From Hymenobacter fodinae (GTDB taxonomy: Bacteria; Bacteroidota; Bacteroidia; Cytophagales; Hymenobacteraceae), in NCBI RefSeq assembly GCF_004745825.1, contig NZ_SRLA01000002.1, positions 558,001-622,000 of the forward strand: a DNA stretch of 64,000 bases, read 5' to 3'. The notes beneath the pieces were generated by a model. The model worked only from the letters and a program-made list of their open reading frames with translations. It did no database searches and was not told the origin of the DNA. This document shows, piece after piece, positions 34,683-43,723 of the stretch. Both the position numbers and the translations under genes were made by a program. Every line of letters starts with the position of its first letter. Within the stretch, counting starts at the first letter, position 1.

Positions 34683-34960
34683 GCAAAATCGGCTAGGTGA
34701 GGGGTAACCGGTTAGACGAGCTTATAAGGGTAGGGGTTATTTATAGGGCGGGTAAGCCTAGCATTATATGGGAGTAGGAGTACTCTTCAACTCAGTGGCC
34801 TAGTTTGAGGATCTGAGCTACTAGGTCATCCAGTGGACTATTCAAGCCTTAGCGTACTTCTTCAGCAAGTGGCCTAGCGCATCCCCCGTGTCAGCCTTGG
34901 GCTTGACGGTAGGTGCGCTAGGCCACTAGTATGCCGTATAATGCCCCCGGCAATAAGTGC
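34683..34960. other. Intergenic region with GGCCTAG inverted repeat
   Basis: No gene. AGTGGCCTAGCGCA (34868-34881) and its exact complement (34914-34927) enclose 32 nt that can form an inner CCGT/ACGG stem. Another TGGCCTAG lies near 34798. It follows the response regulator gene on the minus strand and may terminate it. Confidence 0.55.
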
Positions 34961-35368
34961 TTAGGCGAAGTTCTCGGCTAGTATTTGCTGTACTTTGGCT
35001 TCGGTGAGAGGCTTACTTAGAAAGCCGGAGACGGGCAACTGCTCCAGCCGCTGCATGTCGCGCGGGTGCACCGAGGTGGTGAGCATGACTATCACAATGG
35101 CCTTGCGCTCGGCTAGCGGTAGTTTCTGATACGCCGCCAGAAACTCAAAGCCATCCATGAGCGGCATATTTACGTCTAGGAAGAGTAAGGACGGGCAGGT
35201 TTCGCTGGTAGCCTGGCAATGCTCATCTAACACTTGCAGCGCCTCCCTACCGTTGAGCGCCACAAGTATTTCATCGGTAAAGTTCATTCGCTCCAGAAGC
35301 TTGCGGTTGAGGTAATTCGTAGTTGGATCGTCGTCGACCAGTAGGGTACAGGGAAGCTTGCGCGACAT
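34961..35368 (-). CDS. Single-domain response regulator
   Basis: A 135-aa CheY-like receiver: acidic pocket LLVDDDPTTN, phosphoacceptor Asp in LLFLDVNMPLMDG (about residue 66), Thr of VMLTTS and Lys of FLSKPL. It has no output domain, so it probably acts by protein contact. It lies 35 nt downstream of the large histidine kinase on the same strand and is probably its partner. Confidence 0.92.
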   Translation of the reverse strand: MSRKLPCTLLVDDDPTTNYLNRKLLERMNFTDEILVALNGREALQVLDEHCQATSETCPSLLFLDVNMPLMDGFEFLAAYQKLPLAERKAIVIVMLTTSVHPRDMQRLEQLPVSGFLSKPLTEAKVQQILAENFA

Positions 35369-35403
35369 AGGATATGTATGAGAGAACCGGTGAACAGCTG
35401 TGG

Positions 35404-38400
35404 CTACCGTTTGAAGTAAATAGTGAACGTAGCACCGTGGCCTACTTCGCTGTGTACTTCAATTCGGCCCCCAGCGTTTTCTACCATCCGCTTTACCATA
35501 TACAATCCTACTCCTGAGCCCTCCACGTGCGTGTGCAAGCGCTGAAACATGGCGAATAATTGCCGCTCCCGAGTAAGGTCGAATCCTAGGCCATTGTCTT
35601 GCACTTCCAGTACCAAGTAGTCGGCTTCAGTCCGGGCTCGAATGTATACTTCGGGGGTTCGGTCGGGGTGATGATACTTGAGGGCATTGCTAAGTAAGTT
35701 ATACACTACAGAGCGCAGATTTTTCTCCGGAAACATCACCGTCGGAACCTCCTCTACTGCTACGTGCAGGCGGCCATTTACTGCCAGCAGGAGCGGAGCC
35801 AGGTCGAGGCTGACTTCATCAATCACGGGAGCGAGAGAAACTTGGCTGGCCGGCTGGTCGTGCTCTTTTTGCAGCTTACTAACATCCGTGAGGTGCTCAA
35901 TGGTACGCGTGAACCGGTCCACGGAGTCTTGCATGAGGGCCAGGATGTGAGCCACCTCATCTGAGCGGTGCTGAGCTACTAGCTCGTTCTGGAGCATGTG
36001 CAGCAACCCCTCAATGTTGGTAATAGGCGCCTTTAGGTCGTGCGAGGCGGTGTAGATGAAGTTGTCGAGGTCAACGTTGGTCCGGGTAAGTTGCGCATTG
36101 GAGGCACGCAGGTTTATGTTGAGCGCCTGCGTTTCGTCGCGGGAGGTGCGCAACTTTTTGGTTAGGCGCTGTAGGGCCAATTCCGCCAGTCGTTGCTCGT
36201 GCACATCCACAACGGTTCCCACAAACCCCTCAAACTCGCCTTGCTCACTGAAGCGGGGCGCTCCGGCGTCGCTCACCCACCGGTATATACCATCGTGTCG
36301 GCGCAAGCGGTACACCGCATGAAATGGAACACGACGCGCATTCGCGTCGAGAAAGGTCGTCTCAGCCTCCGCGGCTTCGTCGGGGTGCACGGCACTGAGC
36401 CAGCCCAGACCCAGAGCTTCGGCCTCAGTTTGACCGGTATACACGTACCACTGCTGGTTGAGATACACGCACTGACCCTGGGGGTCGTTCACCCACAACA
36501 TAGCCGGCACGTTGTTGGCCATTTTCCGAAACGATTCCTCCCGTTCTTCTACCACCCGGCGTGCCAGTACCTGGTCTGTTACTTCGTGCGCAAAAACCAT
36601 AATTCCATCGGAGGCACCTTGCGCGTTGAGGCGAGCCTCATACGTGAAGGTGAAATACAGCTCCTCCAGCGGGTCGCCCTCGTGGCGAGCCACCATGAGC
36701 TGCATTTCTTTGGCCACGTAGGTTTCGCCGGTGGTGTACACTTGCTGCAGCACCGCCGGAATGGGAGAGTCGGCTAGCTCTGGTAGCGCCTGCAGGGCTG
36801 GCCGGTTGAGTAAGTCACGACCCGGAAAAATAGCCTGATAAGCGGGGTTTACGAGCTGAAAAACCATCTCGGGACCCGTAAGAATGGCAATAGGAGCAGG
36901 GGCCTGCATGAATAGCTCGTGCAGTTGGCGCTGCTGGGCTTCGCGGGCCTGGCGGGCCTGCACCTGCTCCGTCACGTCGTAGGCGAAGATGGAGATGCCC
37001 ACAATCTGCTCCTGCTCCCGGTAGGCCTGGTAGGTGAAGGTGAAGTACACATTAGTAGTGGTGCCGTCGGGCTGCTGCAAGTTCAGGGGCAATTCCGTAC
37101 CGAAGAAGGTCTCTCCGGTCCGGTACACTGTGTCGAGCAGCTGCAGAAACCCTTGCTGGACGGTTTCGGGTAAGGCCTCTGCTACTGGCTGCCCCACAAG
37201 TTGGCGCAACGGGAACAGCTGCTGATAGGCCGCATTTACATATTCAAACCGGTGGGCCGGGCCGCGCATGAGGGCAATACAAGCAGGGGTTTGCTCGAAT
37301 ACCTGATAAAACGTTTCCCGCTCCCGTATCCGGCGCTGGGCTTCCTCTAGCACGGCCTGCTGGGTCCGGATAAGCTGGGTATGATTGGCTAGCAGTTCTT
37401 CATTAGAGGTTTGCAATTCCTCATTGGTAGCGGCCAGCTCCTCATTTATCACGGCTAGCTCCTCGTTAAGAGCCTGCACTTTCTCGCGGGCCTGCACCTG
37501 CTCGGTAACATCGGCTATCAGGCTGTAAAAGCCCAGCACGGTGCCGTCTTGCACATCAGGCACGTAGCTGGTGTGAATGTGCCGCACAAAGTCGTGGCGG
37601 TAGGGCATGGTCAGGTCGAACTCCAGCCGTTCTCCCGCCAGAGCCCGCTCTATGTAGCTCCGGGCCCGCTGGTAGGCTTCTTCACCTAAAACACCCTGCA
37701 CCGGCTGATCTACAAACTCATCTGCCGAGAGATTAAACCACGACTCATAGGCTTGATTGGCAAACTGGTAACGATGGTTGCGGTCCACGTAGCTGATAAG
37801 CACGGGCAGGGCATTCGTTAGCAACTTCAGACGCTTTGAAACGGCCTCACTTTGCTGACGGGCAACTACTTGCGCCGTTACTTCGAAGGCAAACACCACC
37901 ACTCCGTTAATGTGACCGGCGTCATCGTAGCGAGGTTGCTGAATGTAGTTGAAATACCGGTCTTCCAGTTCCCCGTCTTCGTTCCGCGCCACCGGAATCA
38001 GAATCTCCTGCTCTTTGTGAGTAATGCCCGTGTCAAATACCTGCCGCAGCGTCCGGTATACTTCGTGGTCAGCAATTTCGGGCAGGGCCGCCAGAATGGG
38101 CTTACCCAGCAGCTCCCGGCCCGGAAACAGCTCTTGGTAAGAAGGGTTTACCAACTCATACACCAAGCTAGGCCCATTTAGTATGCAGATGGCGGCGGGA
38201 GCTTCCATAAATAGGCTGGATAGCCGGGCCTCCTCACGCCTAGCCGACGCAATGGCTAAGTGGTCTGATTGCCGGCGGGCTTCCTCCTGCACTCTTTCTG
38301 TCACATCAACTACCCGGTGCAGAATGTGCTGCACAGTGCCTTGGTCATCGAGCACTGGCGTATTAAGCGGAAGCCAGTGGCGCTCTACAAACTGGCCCGG

Positions 38401-38709
38401 ATGGGCGGGGTCAGGCAAATCGTACCGCAGCCGGGCCATTTCATGGGGTTTGCCCGTAGCTAGCACCTGCTCCAGCGAAGCACGCAAGTTGCCTAATGAC
38501 TGCACCTCAGGGCCGGCTTCGCTTTCTGAGAATACTTCTAGCACTGACTGGCCTAGGAGTGCTTCCCGCGTTGTGAGCGTGGTAGCAACATAGGCGTCGC
38601 TGACGGCTTCAATTACCAGGGAAGGGGAAAGTAGCAGATAAGCCCCCGGCAACGCATTAAAGACGGGAAACAGTCCTGACAGATCAGACCCGGAAGAAGC
38701 AGGATTCAT
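35404..38709 (-). CDS. Multi-PAS sensor histidine kinase
   Basis: A 1101-aa kinase with no membrane segment, so it is likely cytosolic. About six PAS domains fill residues 1-860; the second, fourth and fifth look like duplicates of each other (LFMEAPAAICILNGP, VFEQTPACIALMRGP, LFMQAPAPIAILTGP). A heptad stretch with repeated NEEL units lies near 410-460. The HisKA H-box SHDLKAPITN and the HATPase boxes NLLSNALKY, QDNGLGFDL and GSGVGLYMV close the protein. The signal is unknown; PAS domains may bind small ligands or redox cofactors. It is encoded just before a response regulator. Confidence 0.92.
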   Translation of the reverse strand: MNPASSGSDLSGLFPVFNALPGAYLLLSPSLVIEAVSDAYVATTLTTREALLGQSVLEVFSESEAGPEVQSLGNLRASLEQVLATGKPHEMARLRYDLPDPAHPGQFVERHWLPLNTPVLDDQGTVQHILHRVVDVTERVQEEARRQSDHLAIASARREEARLSSLFMEAPAAICILNGPSLVYELVNPSYQELFPGRELLGKPILAALPEIADHEVYRTLRQVFDTGITHKEQEILIPVARNEDGELEDRYFNYIQQPRYDDAGHINGVVVFAFEVTAQVVARQQSEAVSKRLKLLTNALPVLISYVDRNHRYQFANQAYESWFNLSADEFVDQPVQGVLGEEAYQRARSYIERALAGERLEFDLTMPYRHDFVRHIHTSYVPDVQDGTVLGFYSLIADVTEQVQAREKVQALNEELAVINEELAATNEELQTSNEELLANHTQLIRTQQAVLEEAQRRIRERETFYQVFEQTPACIALMRGPAHRFEYVNAAYQQLFPLRQLVGQPVAEALPETVQQGFLQLLDTVYRTGETFFGTELPLNLQQPDGTTTNVYFTFTYQAYREQEQIVGISIFAYDVTEQVQARQAREAQQRQLHELFMQAPAPIAILTGPEMVFQLVNPAYQAIFPGRDLLNRPALQALPELADSPIPAVLQQVYTTGETYVAKEMQLMVARHEGDPLEELYFTFTYEARLNAQGASDGIMVFAHEVTDQVLARRVVEEREESFRKMANNVPAMLWVNDPQGQCVYLNQQWYVYTGQTEAEALGLGWLSAVHPDEAAEAETTFLDANARRVPFHAVYRLRRHDGIYRWVSDAGAPRFSEQGEFEGFVGTVVDVHEQRLAELALQRLTKKLRTSRDETQALNINLRASNAQLTRTNVDLDNFIYTASHDLKAPITNIEGLLHMLQNELVAQHRSDEVAHILALMQDSVDRFTRTIEHLTDVSKLQKEHDQPASQVSLAPVIDEVSLDLAPLLLAVNGRLHVAVEEVPTVMFPEKNLRSVVYNLLSNALKYHHPDRTPEVYIRARTEADYLVLEVQDNGLGFDLTRERQLFAMFQRLHTHVEGSGVGLYMVKRMVENAGGRIEVHSEVGHGATFTIYFKR

Positions 38710-38979
38710 GGGTAATTGATAACGAAGGCGTTACGTACGCAAGCTACTGGGGCACCGGATAGCTAGGGAGCAACTGAAGGGGCAAAGATGGACTTTTAGG
38801 TACAAACTAGAATTTGCCGCTCTGGGTTTAGCAGCTCGGCGGCCGAGGCGGTATACGCATAGTACACGAAGGCAGAGGCTAGAAAAGAAACCTTTTCGCA
38901 CGAAGTTGGGAATGGGGCGCAACGCTTGGGCTATTCCGGTTACTTTAGCTACCAAAGCTTCCTTCCTCCTTATAACTCC

Positions 38980-40548
38980 ATGAATACACTAACTCTACTC
39001 ACCTTAGCCGGCAGCTTGGCGGTTGCGGCTCCTTCTCTTGCGCAGCAAACCGAGAAGTTGGATCAGGCTGCCCTTGCTAAGATCAAAGACGAAGGCCTGA
39101 ACCGTTCGAAAGTGATGGAAACGGCCTTTTACCTAACGGATGTATGCGGCCCGCGCTTGGCCAACTCAGAGGGCCTGCAGCGCGCCAACGAGTGGACCAA
39201 GAAGCAGCTCACCAGCTGGGGCTTGGTGAAAGCCAACGTGGAGCCCTGGGGCACTTTCGGCCGAGGCTGGGACATTGAAAAGTCATACGTGGCCATGACG
39301 GCGCCGTACTATCACACTCTCATTGGGGCTCCCAAGGCTTGGACGCCCAGCACCAATGGTACCCTCAAAAAGCAGGTAATAGTAGTGAAAGCGGCCACCG
39401 AAGCCGACCTCGATAAATACAAAGGCCAGCTGCGCGACAAAATTGCTTTGCTGGAGGTGCCAAATCCACCGAAGCCTTCCTTCGAGCCTGATGCCAAGCG
39501 CTACACCGACGACGAGCTGCGCAAGATGGCGGAGAAGCCCGCGGCCCCTGCGGCCAACGCTACGCCAGATGCCGACCGCATGGCAACCTTCCGGGCCCGG
39601 GCAGCCCTGCGGACCAAGCTCACCGAAATGCTTCAGACCGAGGGAGCCGCGGCGGTGCTGAGCACCCGTGGTGGCTCCGATGGTACGTTCTTTACCTCAA
39701 ACGGCGCCCCCTATGCCGCCGATGCCAAACCCGTGCTGCCCGAGCTGGAAATGGCCCCCGAAGACCAACTGCGCCTGATTCGTCTTTCGGAAGCCGGCAT
39801 TCCGGTAGAGATTGAGCTGGAAACTCGCACCCGCTTCCAGGATAAGGACCTGAAAGGGTACAACGTGGTAGCTGAAATTCCGGGCACTGACAAAAAGCTG
39901 AAGAACGAAGTGGTAATGCTGGGCGGGCACCTCGACTCCTGGCACGCCGCTACTGGTGCTACCGACAATGCCGCCGGTTGCGCCATCATGATGGAAGCCG
40001 TACGCATCATCAAAGCCACTGGTGTGCAGCCGCGCCGTACCATCCGGATTGCCTTGTGGGGTGAGGAGGAGCAGGGGTTGTTTGGCTCGCGCAACTACGT
40101 GAAAAACCACTTCGCCGACCCCGCCACCATGAAGCTGCTGCCCGAGCACGAGAAGCTGGCCGCTTACTTCAACCTCGACAACGGTGCTGGTAAAATCCGC
40201 GGTATCTACGCGCAGAGCAATGAAGCCGTGATGCCCATCTTCCAGCAGTGGCTGCAGCCCTTCGCCGACCTGGGTGCTACCACCGTATCACCGCGTAACA
40301 CCGGCGGCACCGACCACCTCTCGTTTGATGCCGTAGGCCTGCCTGGCTTCCAGTTCATCCAAGACCCCCTGGACTACGGCACCCGCACTCACCACACCAA
40401 CATGGACACTTACGAGCGCCTGCCCGCCGAAGACCTGAAGCAGGCTTCTGTGCTGGTAGCTTCCTTCGTGTACCAAGCCGCTATGCGTGACCAAAAGCTA
40501 CCCCGCAAGCCGTTGCCCGCCGCCAAGCCGGAAGCACAACGCCTCTAG
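38980..40548 (+). CDS. M28 family zinc peptidase
   Basis: A 522-aa exported aminopeptidase-like enzyme (signal NTLTLLTLAGSLAVAAPSLAQ). The two-zinc site is visible: GGHLDSWH, TDNAAGCA, GEEEQGLFG, the acidic FNLDNGAG and TGGTDHLSF. A PA-type insert lies before the catalytic domain. It probably trims peptides in the periplasm. The start at 38980 is the Met directly before the signal. The stop TAG lies within a CTAGGCCAGT motif. Confidence 0.9.
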   Translation: MNTLTLLTLAGSLAVAAPSLAQQTEKLDQAALAKIKDEGLNRSKVMETAFYLTDVCGPRLANSEGLQRANEWTKKQLTSWGLVKANVEPWGTFGRGWDIEKSYVAMTAPYYHTLIGAPKAWTPSTNGTLKKQVIVVKAATEADLDKYKGQLRDKIALLEVPNPPKPSFEPDAKRYTDDELRKMAEKPAAPAANATPDADRMATFRARAALRTKLTEMLQTEGAAAVLSTRGGSDGTFFTSNGAPYAADAKPVLPELEMAPEDQLRLIRLSEAGIPVEIELETRTRFQDKDLKGYNVVAEIPGTDKKLKNEVVMLGGHLDSWHAATGATDNAAGCAIMMEAVRIIKATGVQPRRTIRIALWGEEEQGLFGSRNYVKNHFADPATMKLLPEHEKLAAYFNLDNGAGKIRGIYAQSNEAVMPIFQQWLQPFADLGATTVSPRNTGGTDHLSFDAVGLPGFQFIQDPLDYGTRTHHTNMDTYERLPAEDLKQASVLVASFVYQAAMRDQKLPRKPLPAAKPEAQRL

Positions 40549-40567
40549 GCCAGTTAGATAATTAATG

Positions 40568-40609
40568 CAGAAGCCCCGCTAGACGCTATCTAGTGGGGCT
40601 TCTGTTTTT
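40568..40609. terminator. Terminator after the M28 peptidase gene
   Basis: CAGAAGCCCCGCTAGA and TCTAGTGGGGCTTCTG form a 16-bp stem with one G-T pair, followed by TTTTTAT, between convergent genes. Confidence 0.88.
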
Positions 40610-40640
40610 ATAAGTACCGTTGATTGGTCTAGCCGCGTAA

Positions 40641-41288
40641 TTAACACGGCATCCAGTAATCTATTCGCACTAGCTTGTCCTTGTCGAAGAACAGGATCCA
40701 GCCGTCGTCGCTGGGGGTACTGCCCGTGGCTAGCTCAACGGCCGTCAGTTCGCCTAAGTCTTGCACGTTGATCGTGTGCCGGTTCTTTACCGCTTGGGGA
40801 AATTTTTGGGCCACCTCTTGCAGCGTCGTAGTTTGGCTGAGGTGCAACGCAGGGGTGTGCAGCGCCAACTTTGGGTTGTTGCGGAAGTCCAGCGTCCCGA
40901 TCACAGCCGTGTCGCCGTACACTTCCAGCAGGCTGTGTTTAAAGTAAGCGTAGGTAAACTTCTTGTCGAAGTACGAGACGCATACCTCATCCATATTGGG
41001 CGCAACCAGGCTATCGGGCTGGCCTAGCAAGCGGTACAGCTCGGCTGTTTTCCCAAGCAACGGCTGCTTGCCATTGATGGTGGTAGCTTTCCAATCAATG
41101 TATTCGCCGGGAGCGTAGGCCATTTCCTCTTCCACCGCTGCGGTATCAGCAGACCCAGCTGCGTTGGGTTTAGCCGTTTCAATGGCCGCCGCTTTCCGCG
41201 AGCCGGACTCCTGACACCCCGCCAGCGCTAGGCCACTCAAGGCGCCGGCCACCAAGCACGTGGTGAGGGTATGTGAAAACTGCGTCAT
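40641..41288 (-). CDS. Hypothetical lipoprotein
   Basis: A 215-aa protein with a lipobox LALAGC near residue 24 and a low-complexity Ala/Thr/Glu region after it. The folded part (about residues 60-215) contains repeated strand-like segments and ends in a cysteine. No family was recognised. It ends 4 nt before the start of nothing else on this strand and follows the dienelactone hydrolase gene by 4 nt (41288/41293), so the two are probably one transcript. Confidence 0.75.
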   Translation of the reverse strand: MTQFSHTLTTCLVAGALSGLALAGCQESGSRKAAAIETAKPNAAGSADTAAVEEEMAYAPGEYIDWKATTINGKQPLLGKTAELYRLLGQPDSLVAPNMDEVCVSYFDKKFTYAYFKHSLLEVYGDTAVIGTLDFRNNPKLALHTPALHLSQTTTLQEVAQKFPQAVKNRHTINVQDLGELTAVELATGSTPSDDGWILFFDKDKLVRIDYWMPC

Positions 41289-41292
41289 GGGG

Positions 41293-42153
41293 CTAGCTCA
41301 ACGTTTGTTTAAAAAGCTTAAGGGTCCGGTCCCAAGCCAGTTTAGCGGCTTCGGCGTTGTAGCGGGCGGGTGAGGAGTCGTTGTTGAAGGCGTGGTTTAC
41401 GTTGGGGTACACAAACTGCTCGTAGTGCACACCAGCTGCTTTCAGGGCGGCTTCGTAGGCCACCATACCAGCATTTACCCGCTCATCGAGGCCAGCGTAG
41501 TGTAGCATGAGGGCAGCTTTGATGTTAGGCACTTGCTCAGCTGGGGGCTGGGTACCGTAGTAGGCCACGGCAGCGTTTAGTTTGGGGTCGTGGGTGGCGA
41601 GGCTATTGGCCATAGCCCCACCCCAGCAAAAACCCACGCAACCCGTTTTGCCATTGGAGTCGGGGCGGGAGCGCAGATAGGTTAAGGCCGCCAGGTAATT
41701 ATTCAGATTCTGCTGCTTATCAAGCTTACCAATAAGTGCGCGGCCTTCATCCTCATTAGTGGGCGTGCCGCCAAATACCGAGAGAGCATCTACGCCCAAG
41801 GCTAGGTAGCCTGCGGTAGCCACGCGGCGGGTTACGTCTTTGATGTGGGGCGTGAGCCCCCGATTTTCGTGAATTACAACTACGGCCCCGCGCTTTTTCT
41901 TACCCTTGGGGTGCACCAAGTAGCCCTTCATGGTCACCCCAGCGTCGCCGGGCCAGGTCACGTCTTCCGTTACCAGGTTGTTGTCGTCGGCAGCTACGGT
42001 GGCGGCGTTTGCGTAACCGGGTTCCAGTACGGCCAGCGCCGCAGCCGCCAGGGCCGTGCCGCCGGCCAGCTTCACTAGCCGCTCCATAAACTCCTTGCGG
42101 GTGAGCGGAGCGTGGGTGTACTCGTCGAAGAGGTTAATAATGCGCTGATCCAT
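41293..42153 (-). CDS. Dienelactone hydrolase family protein
   Basis: A 286-aa hydrolase. An N-terminal TRKEFMERLVKLAGG followed by an Ala-rich hydrophobic stretch resembles a twin-arginine-type export signal with RK instead of RR. The catalytic Cys of the DLH family is in VGFCWGGAMAN, with Asp in AGLDERVNAG and His in VNHAFNND. It probably hydrolyses lactones or related esters outside the cytoplasm. It is co-directional with and 4 nt upstream of the lipoprotein gene. The start at 42153 is the second Met of the frame. Confidence 0.88.
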   Translation of the reverse strand: MDQRIINLFDEYTHAPLTRKEFMERLVKLAGGTALAAAALAVLEPGYANAATVAADDNNLVTEDVTWPGDAGVTMKGYLVHPKGKKKRGAVVVIHENRGLTPHIKDVTRRVATAGYLALGVDALSVFGGTPTNEDEGRALIGKLDKQQNLNNYLAALTYLRSRPDSNGKTGCVGFCWGGAMANSLATHDPKLNAAVAYYGTQPPAEQVPNIKAALMLHYAGLDERVNAGMVAYEAALKAAGVHYEQFVYPNVNHAFNNDSSPARYNAEAAKLAWDRTLKLFKQTLS

Positions 42154-42229
42154 TGGTAGTAACAAAGGTGGGGGGAGAGTATGTAAGGTAATTACTGGCT
42201 AGGTAGTAGCTCAGCTAGCCCCGTAAGGC

Positions 42230-42601
42230 TTACTCTTCTTCTCGGTGTACCGTGGCTGGGCTGAAGGCGGGCACGCAAATAGACCAGTACTCGCACTCCG
42301 CCTCAAAGGGGTTGGAGTAGCGTACCCGGGCCCCGGCCTTAATCAGCAACGATTCGCCCGCGCCCAACTCAATCACGTCGCCATCCACCTCAAACCGCTT
42401 GCGACCCCGCACCACTATCGTTACCTCATCGAACTCAGGACGCTGGTGCGGCTCGCTCCAGTGTGGTGGTGCCACCATGTGGGCTACGCTGTACTGCCCG
42501 GTGCCCGTGCTGGCCTGGCCAATGTGCTCTTCAATGAGCTTGCCGTCGGTGGTAGGAACTACAAAGGGGTGTTGCTGCCGGAAATAGCGTTTCTCAGACA
42601 T
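42230..42601 (-). CDS. Cupin domain protein
   Basis: A 123-aa single cupin barrel. The pattern HWSEPHQRPEFDEVTIVVRG and LGAGESLLIKAGARVRY matches the two cupin motifs, with His/Glu residues that could hold a metal. It could be a small dioxygenase, isomerase or sensor; nothing decides between these. It lies alone upstream of the dienelactone hydrolase gene. The start is placed at MSEKRYF, since the 11 codons before it look like untranslated sequence. Confidence 0.8.
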   Translation of the reverse strand: MSEKRYFRQQHPFVVPTTDGKLIEEHIGQASTGTGQYSVAHMVAPPHWSEPHQRPEFDEVTIVVRGRKRFEVDGDVIELGAGESLLIKAGARVRYSNPFEAECEYWSICVPAFSPATVHREEE

Positions 42602-42650
42602 AGGGGAGGGGCAAACAAAGAAAGTGAAGGGCAAAGAAGGCGTGGCAGAC

Positions 42651-42887
42651 CTACTTAGTAGCGCAGGGGCCTTTGGTGAAACTCGTTACGCCGGCATTGG
42701 TGGCTGTGCACGCGTTACCATACGTTTTACCATCGCAGCCACACACGGGGTCGTACTGCATGGTGCACATGGCGTCTGGGTTGATTTTGCTGGGGTCTAT
42801 ACAGGGTTTTTGGGCCGTAGCGGGAACAGGCCGCTGGCAGGTGGCCAGCAAAGGCAGGAGGGCAAGAGCCGTCAGGAGGGTTTTCAT
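42651..42887 (-). CDS. Kazal-type protease inhibitor lipoprotein
   Basis: A 78-aa protein with a short signal and a lipobox-like LLATC. The rest is one Kazal domain: [18 protein letters not shown] then AC and KGPC give the expected cysteine pattern. It probably inhibits serine proteases at the cell surface. The expected target, a host or competitor enzyme or the cell's own protease, is not evident. Confidence 0.85.
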   Translation of the reverse strand: MKTLLTALALLPLLATCQRPVPATAQKPCIDPSKINPDAMCTMQYDPVCGCDGKTYGNACTATNAGVTSFTKGPCATK

Positions 42888-42987
42888 GGCGCAATCAACT
42901 AGAGAGTTGGCAAGAAATCAATAAATCCGTTCTCCATACGCTACTCTGCGCTTTTGCGAGGACGCGATACAAATATTTTGCAGCAAC

Positions 42988-42995
42988 TATTTTTG
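42988..42995 (+). promoter_or_regulatory. Possible TAnnTTTG promoter for the YtxH genes
   Basis: TATTTTTG about 150 nt before the first YtxH gene. A second near-match (TATAGTTTG) lies at about 43029. Confidence 0.4.
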
Positions 42996-43146
42996 CCCGA
43001 ATACTATAACCTGGGCTGCGGAGCTTCGTATAGTTTGAACACTGGTACCTACATGCTCAGGCCGGAAAGCGCAAGGCTACCCCCTGATAGGCCTAGGACC
43101 TTGAATCAGAATTTACATTTTTCACTCCCTTTCTCTCTCCACTATT

Positions 43147-43584
43147 ATGTCGTATCACGAAGAAGAAGACAACTCGGGTAAAATCCTCCTCGCTGCTCTT
43201 GCTGGTGCTGGCGCCGGTATCATTGCTGGCCTGTTGATGGCTCCCGATAAAGGCAAAGCCACTCGTGAAAAGCTCGGCGCTACGGCTACGAAATACAGCG
43301 GCCAACTGGGCGAACAACTCTCGAAATACGGCGAAGACCTCGACTCTCGCTTCAAAGGCTATATCGAAAAGCTCGAAGATCTCGGCCTGACTGGTGCCGG
43401 CAGCAAACTGAAGCTGAAAGGCAACTGGGATGAGGCTAAAGGCAAGCTGAAGCAGCAGTACGCGCAGCTCACCGACGAAGACCTGGAGTATGCTGAAGGC
43501 CAAGGCGACGAGCTGGTAGGCCGTCTGCAGAACAAGCTCGGCAAAGCCAAGAGCGAAGTAGTAAAACTGCTGAACGACCTGTAG
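43147..43584 (+). CDS. YtxH domain protein with C-terminal CsbD-like domain
   Basis: A 145-aa protein that joins two stress-linked domains. Residues 10-60 are a YtxH domain: a glycine/alanine-rich membrane-anchoring helix (GKILLAALAGAGAGIIAGLL) then APDKGKATREKL. Residues about 85-145 read KGNWDEAKGKLKQQYAQLTD then DDLEYAEG-like residues, as in CsbD. The role is probably in general stress response at the membrane. The fusion of the two is noteworthy. It ends in a strong terminator and is followed by a second YtxH gene. Confidence 0.8.
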   Translation: MSYHEEEDNSGKILLAALAGAGAGIIAGLLMAPDKGKATREKLGATATKYSGQLGEQLSKYGEDLDSRFKGYIEKLEDLGLTGAGSKLKLKGNWDEAKGKLKQQYAQLTDEDLEYAEGQGDELVGRLQNKLGKAKSEVVKLLNDL

Positions 43585-43599
43585 GCCACTCAGCTAAGT

Positions 43600-43640
43600 A
43601 AAAAAGCCCCTGCTTTCTTTGGAGAGCAGGGGCTTTTTTT
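43600..43640 (+). terminator. Terminator after the YtxH-CsbD gene
   Basis: AAAAAAGCCCCTGCT and AGCAGGGGCTTTTTT arms with a 10-nt loop and a T7 run. Confidence 0.88.
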
Positions 43641-43723
43641 AACCGACGCACTGCTGAATTTGTATATAGAGCGCGGGGTATAGATAACGCTCCTGACCGT
43701 TCACTCACTAACCGTTTACTTCC

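Noticed and set aside
36193..36777. Open frame antisense to the PAS kinase
   Set aside because: Follows the codon structure of the real gene and lacks a recognisable fold.
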